Shown: one piece after another, positions 34,774-43,753 of the stretch
Numbering within the stretch: the first letter of the stretch is position 1
Layout of the letters: each line of letters begins with the position of its first letter
Assembly: GCF_003056355.1 (NCBI RefSeq)
Contig: NZ_PYVW01000002.1
Span: 124,001 to 188,000, forward strand
Direction of reading: 5' to 3'
Source of the DNA: Devosia naphthalenivorans
GTDB lineage: Bacteria > Pseudomonadota > Alphaproteobacteria > Rhizobiales > Devosiaceae
Length of the DNA: 64,000 nt
Position numbers and translations under genes: made by a program
The notes under the pieces: generated by a model
What the model was told of the DNA's origin: nothing
Seen by the model: only the letters and a program-made list of their open reading frames with translations
The model's database searches: none

Positions 34774-36042
34774 TCATCCTATAGTTTTTTCCTCCGCCCG
34801 GCCCATCAGATAGGCGCGCTCGCGTTCGTTGCGGGTGAGGTCGGCGGCGCGGCGGAATTCCAGCATGGCTTCGGTGTGGCGGCCGAGTTTGCTCAGCATG
34901 TCGCCGCGAATGCCGTAGAGCAGATGATAGTTTTTCAGCGCCGGGTCGTCCTTGATGGTGTCAATGATGGCCAGACCTGCTGCTGGACCATTGGCCATGG
35001 AGACGGCGACGGCCCGGTTGAGCTCGATGACGGGCGAGGGGGTAAGCGCCGCCAGTTGGCCATAGAGCTGGGCGATGCGCGGCCAGTCGGTTTCCGCAGC
35101 GGTGCGAGCGCGGGCGTGGCAGGCGGCGATGGCGGCTTGGAGGGCATAGGGGCGGTTTTCACCGCCCAGGGCAATGGCCTGGTCGAGTGCGCGAAGACCG
35201 CTGCTGATCTGGTTCTGGTTCCAGAGCGAACGATCCTGGTCGCCGAGGAGGACCGGATGGCCCTTGGCATCGGTGCGGGCACCGGAACGGGATGCCTGAA
35301 TTTCCATCAGGGCCAGCAGAGCATGGGCTTCGGAATCCTGTGGCACCAGCCCGACCAGGACCCGTCCGAGGCGAATGGCTTCGTCGCACAGCTGGGGACG
35401 AATCCAGTCCTGCCCGGAAGTGGCGGAATAGCCTTCGTTGAAGATGAGGTAGAGCACGCCCAGAACCGAGGACAGCCGCTCCGCGCGCTCGGGACCGCTG
35501 GGAACTTCGAAGGGAATACCGGCTTCGGCGATGGTCTTTTTAGCGCGCACGATGCGCTGGCCGATGGTGGGTTCGGCGGCCAGGAACGCGCGGGCGATTT
35601 CTTCGGTGGTGAGCCCGCCAAGCAGGCGCAGGGTAAGCGCGACGCGCGATTCCGCCGGCAGGATTGGATGGCAGGAGGTGAAGATCAGCCGCAGCAGATC
35701 ATCGCCCACCTCGTCATCCATGGCCTCGTGCAGCGCTTCGATGTGGTTGGGCACATCGGTTTCTATGGTGTGGCCGACTTCAACCAGCTTAGTCGCGGCC
35801 ATCTTGCGGTGGCGGAACAGGTCGATCGCGCGGCGCTTGGCCGTCTGCATCAGCCAGGCGCCGGGGTTTTGCGGGATGCCCGCCTTAGGCCAATTGCTGA
35901 GGGCAATCACCAGGGCGTCCTGCGCCAGTTCTTCGGCGAGAGAGATGTCGCGCAGCATGCGGGTCAGCCCCGCGATAAGGCGGGGCTGTTCATCTTTCCA
36001 GACGGCGCTGATGGCGCGATTGGTATCTGACTCGGTTTTCAT
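34774..36042 (-). CDS. ECF42-type RNA polymerase sigma factor with C-terminal SnoaL/TPR-like extension
   Basis: 422 residues, much longer than a usual ECF sigma. Region 2 (AEELAQDALVIALSNWP, then TAKRRAIDLFRHRK) and region 4 (LLGGLTTEEIARAFLAAEPTIGQRI) occupy the first 190 residues; the rest is a helical DUF6596/TPR-like domain typical of the ECF42 group. ECF42 sigmas normally neighbour a DGPF/YciI-like protein; none is encoded on either side. They usually have no anti-sigma factor, and the C-terminal domain is thought to be needed for activity. Target promoters unknown. Confidence 0.88.
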   Translation of the reverse strand: MKTESDTNRAISAVWKDEQPRLIAGLTRMLRDISLAEELAQDALVIALSNWPKAGIPQNPGAWLMQTAKRRAIDLFRHRKMAATKLVEVGHTIETDVPNHIEALHEAMDDEVGDDLLRLIFTSCHPILPAESRVALTLRLLGGLTTEEIARAFLAAEPTIGQRIVRAKKTIAEAGIPFEVPSGPERAERLSSVLGVLYLIFNEGYSATSGQDWIRPQLCDEAIRLGRVLVGLVPQDSEAHALLALMEIQASRSGARTDAKGHPVLLGDQDRSLWNQNQISSGLRALDQAIALGGENRPYALQAAIAACHARARTAAETDWPRIAQLYGQLAALTPSPVIELNRAVAVSMANGPAAGLAIIDTIKDDPALKNYHLLYGIRGDMLSKLGRHTEAMLEFRRAADLTRNERERAYLMGRAEEKTIG

Positions 36043-36107
36043 CGCGGCGGATCAAACCAGCATTGACCTCATGCTGCAAGACGCCGCGCCACAGATGGTG
36101 TGGAGCC

Positions 36108-36974
36108 TTACATGCCCATGAAGCCAGCCGGGGTCTCGCCCTTGAGGAAGGGTTCGATGAAGGCACGGAGCAGGTCGGGTTGATTGATGACGGCGGTGTG
36201 GGAGGTTGCGGGCAGGATGGCGAGGCGCGAAGCGGGCAGGGGCTCGCCCATGTCGCCCATGACGCCACCGCCCAGGAGCCGGAACAGCGCAACATTGTGC
36301 TCAAGGGTGGAAACATCGGCGTCGCCGGCGATGATCAGCACGGGGGTCTTGAGCGTCTTAACGTCCGCTTCCCAGGCCATGGGCTCCTTTTCCAGCGCGA
36401 TCAGCTTTTCAGCAAGAGCGCGAAAGCCATCGGGGTTGGGCGCGAGCTTCTTCCATTCTGCTTCCATCGGCGAGCCGGCAAACATGTCGGGGTTCATCTG
36501 TGGGATGAAATCGCGGAAGGCGGGCTGCCAGCCGGATTCGTCATAGGCAACCGAGGCGGCGACGAGCTGGTCGACCTTTTCGGGGTGGCGGATGGCCAGT
36601 TGCAGGCCGGCGGCGGCGCCCATGGAATAGCCGAACACATCCGCCTGTTCGAGGCCGACCTCATCCATGAAGGCGGCGACGTCGTCGGCGAGGTTGGGGT
36701 AGGTGATGGGGCGATCGATGTCGTTGGTGCGGCCATGGCCCTGCATTTCGAGCGCATAGACCTTGTGGGTATCGGCCAGCATGGGGATGATCTCGCCCAT
36801 GGTGGGGATGTTCATATAGGCCCCGTGCAACACGACCAGCGGGTCACCCTCGCCGGAAATTTCGTAGTACATCTGCATGCCGTTGACCTCGACCGTGCTG
36901 CCGGAGGGTTCGGACTGGGCAAAGGCTGCGGTGGCCATGAGCAGGGTTGCGGTGGCAATCGTGGCGCGGATCAT
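36108..36974 (-). CDS. Secreted alpha/beta hydrolase
   Basis: 288 residues from ATG 36974, preceded by GAAAGGAACCCAAG. A signal peptide is likely (IATATLLMATAAFAQ). Catalytic triad is visible: nucleophile S117 in GYSMGAA, an acid at D218 or D220 (IIAGDAD) and H259 (TSHTAV); oxyanion-hole region VVLHGAYMN. Substrate unknown; the 'non-heme chloroperoxidase/dienelactonase-like' branch is possible. It is transcribed toward the ECF42 gene on the same strand, 66 bp apart. Confidence 0.83.
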   Translation of the reverse strand: MIRATIATATLLMATAAFAQSEPSGSTVEVNGMQMYYEISGEGDPLVVLHGAYMNIPTMGEIIPMLADTHKVYALEMQGHGRTNDIDRPITYPNLADDVAAFMDEVGLEQADVFGYSMGAAAGLQLAIRHPEKVDQLVAASVAYDESGWQPAFRDFIPQMNPDMFAGSPMEAEWKKLAPNPDGFRALAEKLIALEKEPMAWEADVKTLKTPVLIIAGDADVSTLEHNVALFRLLGGGVMGDMGEPLPASRLAILPATSHTAVINQPDLLRAFIEPFLKGETPAGFMGM

Positions 36975-37087
36975 CTTGGGTTCCTTTCGTGACGCTGGCG
37001 AGCAAGTTGCTTCTGTGCACACGACGAGGGGGGATGATGGATTTCGACAGGGTTAGTGGCGGGACTGGCAATATGCCCAGACGCCGA

Positions 37088-38239
37088 TCACTGGGCACGC
37101 TCGAAAGCCAGGCCAGAGAGGACGCAGCCTTCGGCGTTGCTGATGGTGAAGCCGTTGTCGTTGGCTTCCACCGGGCAGGTCATGGGGAAGGTAGCGTTGC
37201 CGATGGCGCCCTGGGCGTTGGAGAGCGATAGCTGGTTGTCGGTCAGGGTGTAATCGCCATTGACCGTGCGATTGGCGCGATCGGTGAGGGTGAACTTGCC
37301 ATCGGGGTTTAGATCGAGGGTCATGCCGCGTGCCTGGCCTTCGCTGCCTACGGCGTAACGCCCGGTTGTCGCTGCCTCGTCGGAGGTGGCAACGGCCCGC
37401 GCGATCCGCTCTTCGAGCGTACGAAGTTCCTCGCCACGCTGGGCCAGGGTTTGGGCGAGTTGCTCCACCTGCGGCTGCAACTCGTCGCGCTGGTCCTGAT
37501 AGCCCTGGACTTCGGCGGTCAACTCATCGCGGCGGGTCTGCAATTCCGCCACCTGCTGCTGCAGGGCCTGCAGATCGGTGCCGGCGGTTTCGCTTTGAAT
37601 GGCAAGGTCGGCGAGCTGGGTCTGCGCAGTGGTGAGCTGTTCGCGTGCGGTCTGCAACTGGCTCTGGAGTTCGGCCAGATTGCTGGTGGCGGAGGCGGCT
37701 TCGCTGGTGAGTTGGGCTGAATTGGCGGTTGCCGTAGCTTCCTGCTGACGGGCGGCCTCGAGGCGGGTGCCGATATCGGTGAGCTGCTGGTTGGCGGTAT
37801 CGATCTGGGCCTGCAATTCCTGCTGCTGTCCGGTCAGCTCGGCGGTGAGCTGGGTCGCGGCGTCGGCCTGCTCCTGTAGCGTGGTTGCCTCGGCGCGGCG
37901 TGCTTCAAGATCGGCATTCACCGCTTCAAGGTCAGCCTGTCGCGCGCTGAGTTCGGTGCGCACTGTTTCCAGCGAGGCTGTGCGCGCGGCGACGTCCTGT
38001 TGAGCCGTGGCAATTTGCGTGTTGAGTTCGTCGAGGCTGCCCTGGGCGGCTTCGTGGTCGGAAAGGCGCTGGGCCAGATCATCGCGCTCGCCCGTCAGCG
38101 CCACGATGGTTTCGCCCTGCTGGCCTGAATAGGTAGATGAATTGATCCACATGGCGATGAAGGCCAGCCAGCCTGCCACCGCGATCACGAGAATGATCAG
38201 CACAAGCGGATCGCGCAGGCGTTTGGAAACATCAGACAT
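37088..38239 (-). CDS. Membrane-anchored coiled-coil protein with C-terminal beta domain
   Basis: 383 residues. One transmembrane helix near the start (LVLIILVIAVAGWLAFIAMW, about 12-31), then about 230 residues of Q/A/L-rich coiled coil (for example LTAELTGQQQELQAQIDTA), then a roughly 95-residue beta-rich domain from ARGMTLDLNPDGKFTLTDRA to the end that recalls small lipocalin-like or META-like folds. The N-terminus is cytoplasmic, so the coiled coil should extend into the periplasm. Not recognised as a characterised family. It lies between the hydrolase and ctrA on the minus strand. Confidence 0.75.
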   Translation of the reverse strand: MSDVSKRLRDPLVLIILVIAVAGWLAFIAMWINSSTYSGQQGETIVALTGERDDLAQRLSDHEAAQGSLDELNTQIATAQQDVAARTASLETVRTELSARQADLEAVNADLEARRAEATTLQEQADAATQLTAELTGQQQELQAQIDTANQQLTDIGTRLEAARQQEATATANSAQLTSEAASATSNLAELQSQLQTAREQLTTAQTQLADLAIQSETAGTDLQALQQQVAELQTRRDELTAEVQGYQDQRDELQPQVEQLAQTLAQRGEELRTLEERIARAVATSDEAATTGRYAVGSEGQARGMTLDLNPDGKFTLTDRANRTVNGDYTLTDNQLSLSNAQGAIGNATFPMTCPVEANDNGFTISNAEGCVLSGLAFERAQ

Positions 38240-38324
38240 GTCGGCTAGCCCCCGAGTTCAACTCACAAACGCTAACGCTTGTGCATCAGCCAAGTTCCTG
38301 CCGCCTTGATGCGACCAGTAAAGA

Positions 38325-38360
38325 ACAAAGAAAACCCCGCGGGACTTGCGTCACGCGGGG
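38325..38360 (-). terminator. Rho-independent terminator of ctrA
   Basis: Minus strand: CCCCGCG (38360-38354), a 12-base loop, CGCGGGG (38341-38335), then TTTTCTTTGTT. It lies about 33 bp after the ctrA stop. Confidence 0.88.
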
Positions 38361-38392
38361 CGGATTGGAACGACGAAGGGTCCTGAAGGGGA

Positions 38393-39100
38393 TCAGGCGA
38401 CGTTTTCGGCGTAGACTTCGCTTTCGTCGGGCTCGCGCAGCACATAGCCGCGACCCCAGACGGTTTCGATGTAGTTCTTGCCGCCGGTCGCGACCGAAAG
38501 CTTCTTGCGCAGTTTGCAGATGAACACGTCGATGATCTTGAGCTCGGGTTCGTCCATGCCGCCATAAAGGTGGTTGAGGAACATTTCCTTGGTGAGCGTC
38601 GTCCCCTTACGCAGGGAGAGCAGCTCAAGCATCTGGTATTCCTTGCCGGTGAGGTGCACGCGCTGGGTCTGCACTTCAACGGTCTTGGTGTCGAGATTGA
38701 CGGTGAGCTCGCCCGTGGTGATGACCGACTGGGCGTGGCCCTTGGAGCGGCGCACAATGGCGTGGATGCGGGCAACCAGCTCGTCCTTGTGGAACGGCTT
38801 GGTCATGTAGTCGTCGGCGCCGAAGCCGAGACCGCGCACCTTGTCCTCGATGCCGGCGAGGCCGGAAAGGATCAGGATGGGGGTCTGAACCTTGGCGACG
38901 CGGAGGGTGCGGAGCACCTCGTAACCGCTCATGTCGGGCAGGTTTAGATCCAGCAAAATAATATCGTAGTCGTATAGTTTGCCGAGATCGACGCCTTCTT
39001 CACCGAGATCGGTGGTGTAGACGTTGAAGCTCTCGGACTTGAGCATCAGCTCGATGCTCTGCGCCGTAGCGCTATCGTCCTCAATAAGGAGTACCCGCAT
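38393..39100 (-). CDS. ctrA: Cell-cycle master response regulator CtrA
   Basis: 235 residues from ATG 39100, the usual CtrA start ([10 protein letters not shown]); the frame extends to 39157 without a site. OmpR-class regulator: receiver domain with phosphoacceptor D51 ([11 protein letters not shown]) and K in YMTKPF, then a winged-helix domain with [15 protein letters not shown] and [15 protein letters not shown]. It binds TTAA-N7-TTAA boxes and controls flagellar, division and methylation genes, receiving phosphate through CckA-ChpT. The C-terminal EVYAENVA resembles the ClpXP degradation tail ending in Ala-Ala-type residues, here VA. Divergent from fliI, with a long AT-rich intergenic region. 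Confidence 0.97.
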   Translation of the reverse strand: MRVLLIEDDSATAQSIELMLKSESFNVYTTDLGEEGVDLGKLYDYDIILLDLNLPDMSGYEVLRTLRVAKVQTPILILSGLAGIEDKVRGLGFGADDYMTKPFHKDELVARIHAIVRRSKGHAQSVITTGELTVNLDTKTVEVQTQRVHLTGKEYQMLELLSLRKGTTLTKEMFLNHLYGGMDEPELKIIDVFICKLRKKLSVATGGKNYIETVWGRGYVLREPDESEVYAENVA

Positions 39101-39522
39101 TATATTCCCCTTGTCATTCGTTCCTGCTGGAACCGTGGACCTGGCCGCCCACGCCAACCCTACTGGATATGACTGAACCCTAAGCCCAAATAGTTAACAA
39201 AGTTTAATTCAGTTGGGCAATACGCAAACGGCGTTAGGGTGAATTAAGTCTAAGTTGTTGAAATTTAACGGTTAATCTTATCAATTTTTCTTAAGAAAAT
39301 GGTTTAACTCGGCCCGCTAAGCGACTCTGTGGACTCAGGCATTGCGGGGTCTGTCGGGGGTTTGGAGGAGGGCCCGCGCAAAGCAGCGGACGGAATGCTC
39401 CAATGCTTGGAATAGCGCTTTTGCGTTAATGATCAGTTACGATCTGATTCGCACCTGCAAGGGGCCACGGCCACATGGAAACCATATTTTGGCCACGGCG
39501 ATGAACGGAAGCTGGACGCATT
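39101..39522. promoter_or_regulatory. ctrA-fliI intergenic region with GANTC sites and TTAA half-sites
   Basis: 422 bp, AT-rich between 39170 and 39310, unlike the rest of the window. Two GACTC sites (39323-39327, 39332-39336) match the CcrM methylation motif GANTC. TTAA half-sites occur at 39194, 39204, 39244, 39265, 39272, 39291 and 39304; none forms an exact TTAA-N7-TTAA pair (the closest are N6 and N9). CtrA self-regulation and methylation control of ctrA are known in Caulobacter; here they are inferred from these sites. Confidence 0.6.
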
Positions 39523-40851
39523 ATGAAGGCGCTTATTTCGGCCATCGATGCCATTGACGACGTGGAGGTCTATGGACGGGTAAAGTCCGTGCAGGGCCTG
39601 CTGATCGAGATCGTCGGGCCGGTACGCGAATTGCGGGTCGGCGGACGGGTGAGCATCGAAACCGTCAATGACGAGCAGCTTGCCGCCGAGATCATCGGCT
39701 TCAAGGACGGCCACGCGCTATGCCTGCCATTCGGGCAATTGGGCGGGGTGCGGCTGGGCTGCAAGGCGGTGTTCCAGCGCAGCGACGGGGCGGCGTTTCC
39801 CTCCGAAGGCTGGCTCGGACGCGTCATCAATGCGAATGGGGAGCCGATCGATGGCAAGGGGCCGCTGCCGCGCGGCGCGACGGCCTATCCCTTGCGGCAA
39901 AATCCGCTGCTGGCGCACGACCGGGTACGGGTGGGCGATCCGCTGGATCTGGGGGTGCGATGCCTCAATACCTTTACGACGGTGTGCGAAGGGCAGCGGC
40001 TGGGGATCTTTGCCGGCTCGGGCGTCGGCAAGTCCGTGCTGATGAGCATGCTGGCGCGCAACACAAATGTGGACGTTGCGGTGATCGGGTTGATCGGCGA
40101 ACGCGGGCGCGAGGTGCACGAGTTCATCCAGGAATATCTGGGCGAGGCGGGGCTGGCCAATGCCGTCGTGGTGGTGGCGACCTCGGACGAAGCAGCACTG
40201 ATGCGGCGGCAGGCGGCTTATATGTCGCTGGCGCTGAGCGAATATTTCCGCGACCAGGGCAAGCGGGTGCTGTGCATGATGGATAGCCTCACGCGCTTTG
40301 CCATGGCGCAGCGCGAAATCGGGCTGGCCATCGGCGAGCCGCCGACCGCCAAGGGTTATCCGCCGACAGTGTTCACGGAATTGCCACGTTTGTTGGAAAG
40401 GGCCGGACCTGGAACGCCTTCGACCGGTTCTGTTACCGGACTGTTTACCGTTTTGGTGGAAGGTGATGATCACAATGAGCCCATTGCGGATGCCGTGCGC
40501 GGAATTCTCGACGGGCACATCGTAATGGAGCGCGGCATTGCCGAACGGGGTCGTTACCCGGCCGTGAACGTGCTCCGGTCCATCTCGCGCACCATGCCAG
40601 GGTGCGTGCCGGTTGATTTCCGGCCTGTCCTGCAAAAGGCGCGAGAGCTCATGTCCATCTATTCGGACATGGAGGAACTGATCCGGCTTGGGGCTTACCG
40701 GAAAGGGTCAGATCCGAAAGTGGACCGCGCGATTGCTATAAACCCGGCACTTGAGGCTTTTTTGAGCCAAAGCCGGGAAGAAACGACGACGATTGCGGAG
40801 GGCTATAAAATGCTCGAGGCGATCGTCAGCGAAGCAGGCGCGGCAGACTGA
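39523..40851 (+). CDS. fliI: Flagellar export ATPase FliI
   Basis: 442 residues. F1-ATPase-like: Walker A GSGVGKS at about 165-171, Walker [19 protein letters not shown], and [18 protein letters not shown] with the catalytic glutamate. Specific FliI/type III secretion features include [20 protein letters not shown]. Forms a hexamer at the export gate and releases substrates with FliH. Divergent from ctrA; fliJ follows 53 bp later. Confidence 0.95.
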   Translation: MKALISAIDAIDDVEVYGRVKSVQGLLIEIVGPVRELRVGGRVSIETVNDEQLAAEIIGFKDGHALCLPFGQLGGVRLGCKAVFQRSDGAAFPSEGWLGRVINANGEPIDGKGPLPRGATAYPLRQNPLLAHDRVRVGDPLDLGVRCLNTFTTVCEGQRLGIFAGSGVGKSVLMSMLARNTNVDVAVIGLIGERGREVHEFIQEYLGEAGLANAVVVVATSDEAALMRRQAAYMSLALSEYFRDQGKRVLCMMDSLTRFAMAQREIGLAIGEPPTAKGYPPTVFTELPRLLERAGPGTPSTGSVTGLFTVLVEGDDHNEPIADAVRGILDGHIVMERGIAERGRYPAVNVLRSISRTMPGCVPVDFRPVLQKARELMSIYSDMEELIRLGAYRKGSDPKVDRAIAINPALEAFLSQSREETTTIAEGYKMLEAIVSEAGAAD

Positions 40852-40904
40852 TGGGACCTTTGTTCGGGTCCCGGAACTGACTTGGTGTGTAAGGAGTACA
40901 GGTC

Positions 40905-41318
40905 TTGAAATCGCGCAGCGAGAGCCTCATTCGGCTCAAGAAGTTCCAAGTGGACGAGAAGCGCCGTCAGGTTGCGCAGATCGAGATGATGGTCCGAGAT
41001 TTCGAGCGCATGGCGGGCGAACTCGACCAGCAGATCGAAATCGAGCAGACCAAGACCGGCATTTCGGACGTCGCCCATTTTGCCTATTCCACCTTTGCCA
41101 AGGCCGCGATGACGCGGCGCGACAATCTGCTGGCTTCGGCCAATGACATGCGCGGCAAGCTCGAAACGGCGCAGGATGGCCTGGCCGAGGCGCTGGAAGA
41201 TTTGAAGAAGGTGGAACTGCTGGATCAGCGCGAGCATCAGCGCGAGAAGGATGAGCAGCTCAAGGTCGAGCAGTCCGAGTATGACGAGATCGGGCGCCTA
41301 AGGTTTTCGCGGCAGTAG
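40905..41318 (+). CDS. fliJ: Flagellar export protein FliJ
   Basis: 137 residues, all helical and highly charged, predicted as an antiparallel coiled coil as in FliJ. RSESLIRLKKFQVDEKRRQVAQIE at the start is the usual FliJ N-terminus. Sequence conservation in FliJ is low, so the call rests on length, coiled coil and position after fliI. Start TTG at 40905 is set by AAGGAGTACAGGTC. A clear terminator follows. Confidence 0.85.
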   Translation: MKSRSESLIRLKKFQVDEKRRQVAQIEMMVRDFERMAGELDQQIEIEQTKTGISDVAHFAYSTFAKAAMTRRDNLLASANDMRGKLETAQDGLAEALEDLKKVELLDQREHQREKDEQLKVEQSEYDEIGRLRFSRQ

Positions 41319-41344
41319 GATATCGCGGGTTTTGGTTGAGTTTT

Positions 41345-41380
41345 CACCCTCGGGGGTTGTCCCGGGGGTGTTTTGTTTTT
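41345..41380 (+). terminator. Rho-independent terminator of fliIJ
   Basis: CACCCTCGGG-GGTTGT-CCCGGGGGTG followed by TTTTGTTTTT; 27 bp after the fliJ stop. Confidence 0.92.
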
Positions 41381-41444
41381 GAGGTCTGCTGTCGGGTTGA
41401 TGGGTATCGGGGCTGGCTGAGCGTGGAGTGATGCGGCGGGTTTT

Positions 41445-41667
41445 GCACCCCTCACCCTAGCCCTCTCCCCTGAGGGACGAGGGGATACCTCCGGTGTGAG
41501 CCACAAATCGTGTCTAAGCCCAACCACAACGTCATTCTCGCGAAAGCGGGAACCTCTGTTTTTCTTGCATCCATCGCCAACAGAGGTTCCCGCTTTCGCG
41601 GGAATGACCCGGTGGAAAAAGCGCACAAAGTGAACACTCCCTCAGGAGGGGCCAGAGTGAGGGGTGC
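41445..41667. repeat. Nested palindromes: family 3 arms enclosing a family 4 palindrome
   Basis: Outer arms at 41445-41476 and 41639-41667 are imperfect inverted copies of one roughly 30-bp sequence (GCACCCCTCAC... / ...GTGAGGGGTGC). Inside, TCATTC...CTCTGTT (41532-41560) and AACAGAG...GGAATGA (41579-41607) are 29-bp arms with a single mismatch around an 18-base loop. This looks like one mobile palindrome inserted into another. No gene lies in this 383-bp stretch between fliJ and the PRC-barrel gene. Confidence 0.85.
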
Positions 41668-41701
41668 GTAGTTGCGTAATCGCCGATTGGCTATCAACGA
41701 C

Positions 41702-42637
41702 CTACGGGTTGATCACCATGCGTTGGGTGTCGCGTTGGGCGGGGTAGGTCTCCGGGTCGTATTCGGGTTGGGCTTCGAGCTGTTCGCGCGAGGTGTTGAG
41801 GAACAGGTAGCGGTTGCCGAAGGTATCGGCTGAGAAGGTGAGGTTGTCGAAGCCCACGGCGACAGGCTTGGCGCCGAGGCCCAGGAAACCGCCGACGTCG
41901 ACGATGACGGCATCGAAGCTGCCGTCCGGATTGGGGATGACGTCGCCGATGGTGCCGATGAGTTCATCGTTGATGCCATAGACGCCGATGCCGCGCAGCT
42001 CGTCGGCGGTGAGGCCCGTTTCATCGAACTCGGAGAAGCCGGAGCGATCGAGCGGCGTCGTGATGGTCTGGCGTTCGGGCTGGTCGGTGGTGAGGGCCGG
42101 ATCGACCTGGGTGGCATTAGGGTCGCCTTCAACCATTTGTTCCTGTTCTTCGGCCGGGCTCATGGCGGGCTCGCCGGTGGTTTCCTCGCTATCGCTCCAG
42201 ATAAAGGCAGGGGCAGCTTCGAGCGTTTCCGCGGTTGCGCCCAGGACCCAGCGGCGGGTGCCGTCTTCGCGCTCGGCCCATTCGAGCTGGGTGAAATCGA
42301 CGGCCACGTCCTTGCTGCCGACGCCGAGGAACCCGCCAACGCCAATGACGACGGCGGAAAGCCCTTCGCCCGAGGTGACCACGAGGTCATTAACGGTGCC
42401 GATCTCCTCGGCATCGTCGGCGGTGGAGGTGTAGACCGTTTCGCCCAATAGCTGAGTGACCAGGATATCCGCTCCGCCCGTGGAATAGCCTTCGGACAGT
42501 ACGGTTGGCGGAGTGAGGCCAATCTTTTCGAGTTCACTTGGCGCCTGGGCTGCAGGAGCCGGGGTCGCATCCTGAGCAAGGGCTGGCGCCGCCAGCAGCA
42601 GCACAAGGCTCGAAACGAGGGTGACGCGATGCAACAT
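41702..42637 (-). CDS. Exported protein with two PRC-barrel domains
   Basis: 311 residues from ATG 42637, preceded by GTTGGAGAAAGCC. Signal peptide (VTLVSSLVLLLAAPALA, cleavage before QDAT). Two PRC-barrel repeats: first around LLGETVYTSTADDAEEIGTV and VIGVGGFLGVGSKDVAVDF, second around GIGVYGINDELIGTIGDVI and IVDVGGFLGLGAKPVAVGF. The GGFLGLG loop is a PRC-barrel hallmark. Photoreaction-centre H-subunit-like barrels bind small ligands or proteins; role here unknown. Same strand as, and 75 bp downstream of, a single-PRC paralogue. Confidence 0.83.
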   Translation of the reverse strand: MLHRVTLVSSLVLLLAAPALAQDATPAPAAQAPSELEKIGLTPPTVLSEGYSTGGADILVTQLLGETVYTSTADDAEEIGTVNDLVVTSGEGLSAVVIGVGGFLGVGSKDVAVDFTQLEWAEREDGTRRWVLGATAETLEAAPAFIWSDSEETTGEPAMSPAEEQEQMVEGDPNATQVDPALTTDQPERQTITTPLDRSGFSEFDETGLTADELRGIGVYGINDELIGTIGDVIPNPDGSFDAVIVDVGGFLGLGAKPVAVGFDNLTFSADTFGNRYLFLNTSREQLEAQPEYDPETYPAQRDTQRMVINP

Positions 42638-42666
42638 GGCTTTCTCCAACAAGGACGCAAGGCAAA

Positions 42667-42690
42667 GGGCCGACCCGAAGGCCGGCCCTC
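42667..42690 (-). terminator. Stem-loop between the two PRC-barrel genes
   Basis: GGGCCG / CGGCCC arms around ACCCGAAGGC, with alternative pairing GGCCGACC/GGCCGGCC. Only a short T run (CCCTTTG) on the minus strand, so termination may be partial. Confidence 0.5.
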
Positions 42691-42712
42691 TAAAATCATA
42701 ATCCGTGAAGGA

Positions 42713-43435
42713 TTAGTTGGTTGCGGGAGCCGCAGGAGCCATGGCGCCACCATCGGCAGGAGCCATTGCACCGCCATCAGCCGGTGCCATTGCGCCGCCA
42801 TCGGCTGGGACATCGCCGGCGTCAGCTGGCTCGTCTTCTTCCCAGACGAATTCTGGAGCAGCGTTCAGGGCATCAGCCGAAGTGGGAACGACCCAGCGTT
42901 CGGTGTTGTCGGCTGCGACCACGAATTCCAGCGTTTCGAAAGGAACGGCAACGGACTTTTCGCCAATGCCGAGGAACCCGCCGACACCGATCACCACAGC
43001 AGTGATCTGGCCCTGCTCGTTGAAGATGATATCGGTGATGTTACCGATTTCCTCAGCGTCGTCGCCTGAGGACGAATAGACGGGCTGATCGATCAGTTCG
43101 GAGCCGAGATTGTCGCTGTCGACCGCGGTGTAGCCAGCCGACATATCCCAGGCCTCGGTTTCTGCAGCATCAGTTGGTGCAGCCGTGGGTTCGGCTTCCA
43201 CTGGAGCAGGCGCGTCAGCGGTTGGCGCTGGTGCGGCATCGGCCGGAGCGGCCGCGTCGGCGGGAGCAGCTGCATCAGCAGGAGCGGCTGCATCAGCAGG
43301 TGCCATTGCGTCGGCTGGTGCCGTTTCCGTCGTGGCAGGTGCGTCCGTGCTCTGAACAGGAGTCGCGTCCTGAGCGATGGCGCCCGCGGACATCAGAGCT
43401 GCAAGTGCCGTAGTGGCCAAGAGTGTGCGGATCAT
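42713..43435 (-). CDS. Exported PRC-barrel protein with Ala/Pro-rich repeats
   Basis: 240 residues from ATG 43435, with a GGAGCC site upstream. Signal peptide (TLLATTALAALMSAGAIA, cleavage before QDAT). Residues about 40-65 are tandem PADAAA-type repeats; one PRC-barrel occupies the middle (DAEEIGNITDIIF, VIGVGGFLGIGEKSVAVPF); the C-terminus is three PADGGAM repeats. The DNA repeats are regular, so copy number may vary among strains. Paralogue of the downstream double-PRC protein. Probably periplasmic and surface-related; function unknown. Confidence 0.82.
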   Translation of the reverse strand: MIRTLLATTALAALMSAGAIAQDATPVQSTDAPATTETAPADAMAPADAAAPADAAAPADAAAPADAAPAPTADAPAPVEAEPTAAPTDAAETEAWDMSAGYTAVDSDNLGSELIDQPVYSSSGDDAEEIGNITDIIFNEQGQITAVVIGVGGFLGIGEKSVAVPFETLEFVVAADNTERWVVPTSADALNAAPEFVWEEDEPADAGDVPADGGAMAPADGGAMAPADGGAMAPAAPATN

Positions 43436-43583
43436 TATAGGCTCCATGAGTTCATTGTTGTTATGAACGGGCCGTGCGGTACAAAACTTTCCCGGTCGCG
43501 TACCGTGCGGCCCATGATGCTTTGACAACGCCATGACCCGCGATGTGTTCCGCCAATGTTGTGATCGAAGGGCGTTTTTCGCC

Positions 43584-43619
43584 CAAAAGAAAAAGCCGGT
43601 CCTCAAGCAGAGGCCGGCC
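43584..43619 (-). terminator. Rho-independent terminator downstream of the flhA transcription unit
   Basis: Minus strand GCCGGCCTC-TGCTT-GAGGACCGGC followed by TTTTTCTTTT; about 135 bp after the ABM-GNAT stop. The rest of the 318-bp gap to the PRC-barrel gene holds a small GGGCG-TTTTT-CGCCC hairpin and nothing else that I see. Confidence 0.8.
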
Positions 43620-43753
43620 TTCTCCCCGCCTCCCTGGCGGTTTTTTATTGTGCGGAGCGAGCTTAACCGAGCGTCACAACTCCCCTTGTCCCAGACAATA
43701 CAGCAGGATGAATGGCGGGCAATGAGGAAGCCTTTAACAGGCTTAACTGCTTG

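Noticed and set aside
39194..39207. Perfect CtrA box upstream of ctrA
   Set aside because: The two TTAA strings are separated by 6, not 7, bases; reported only as half-sites.
41445..41667. CRISPR-like repeats
   Set aside because: Only inverted arms in nested palindromes; no regular spacers and no cas genes.
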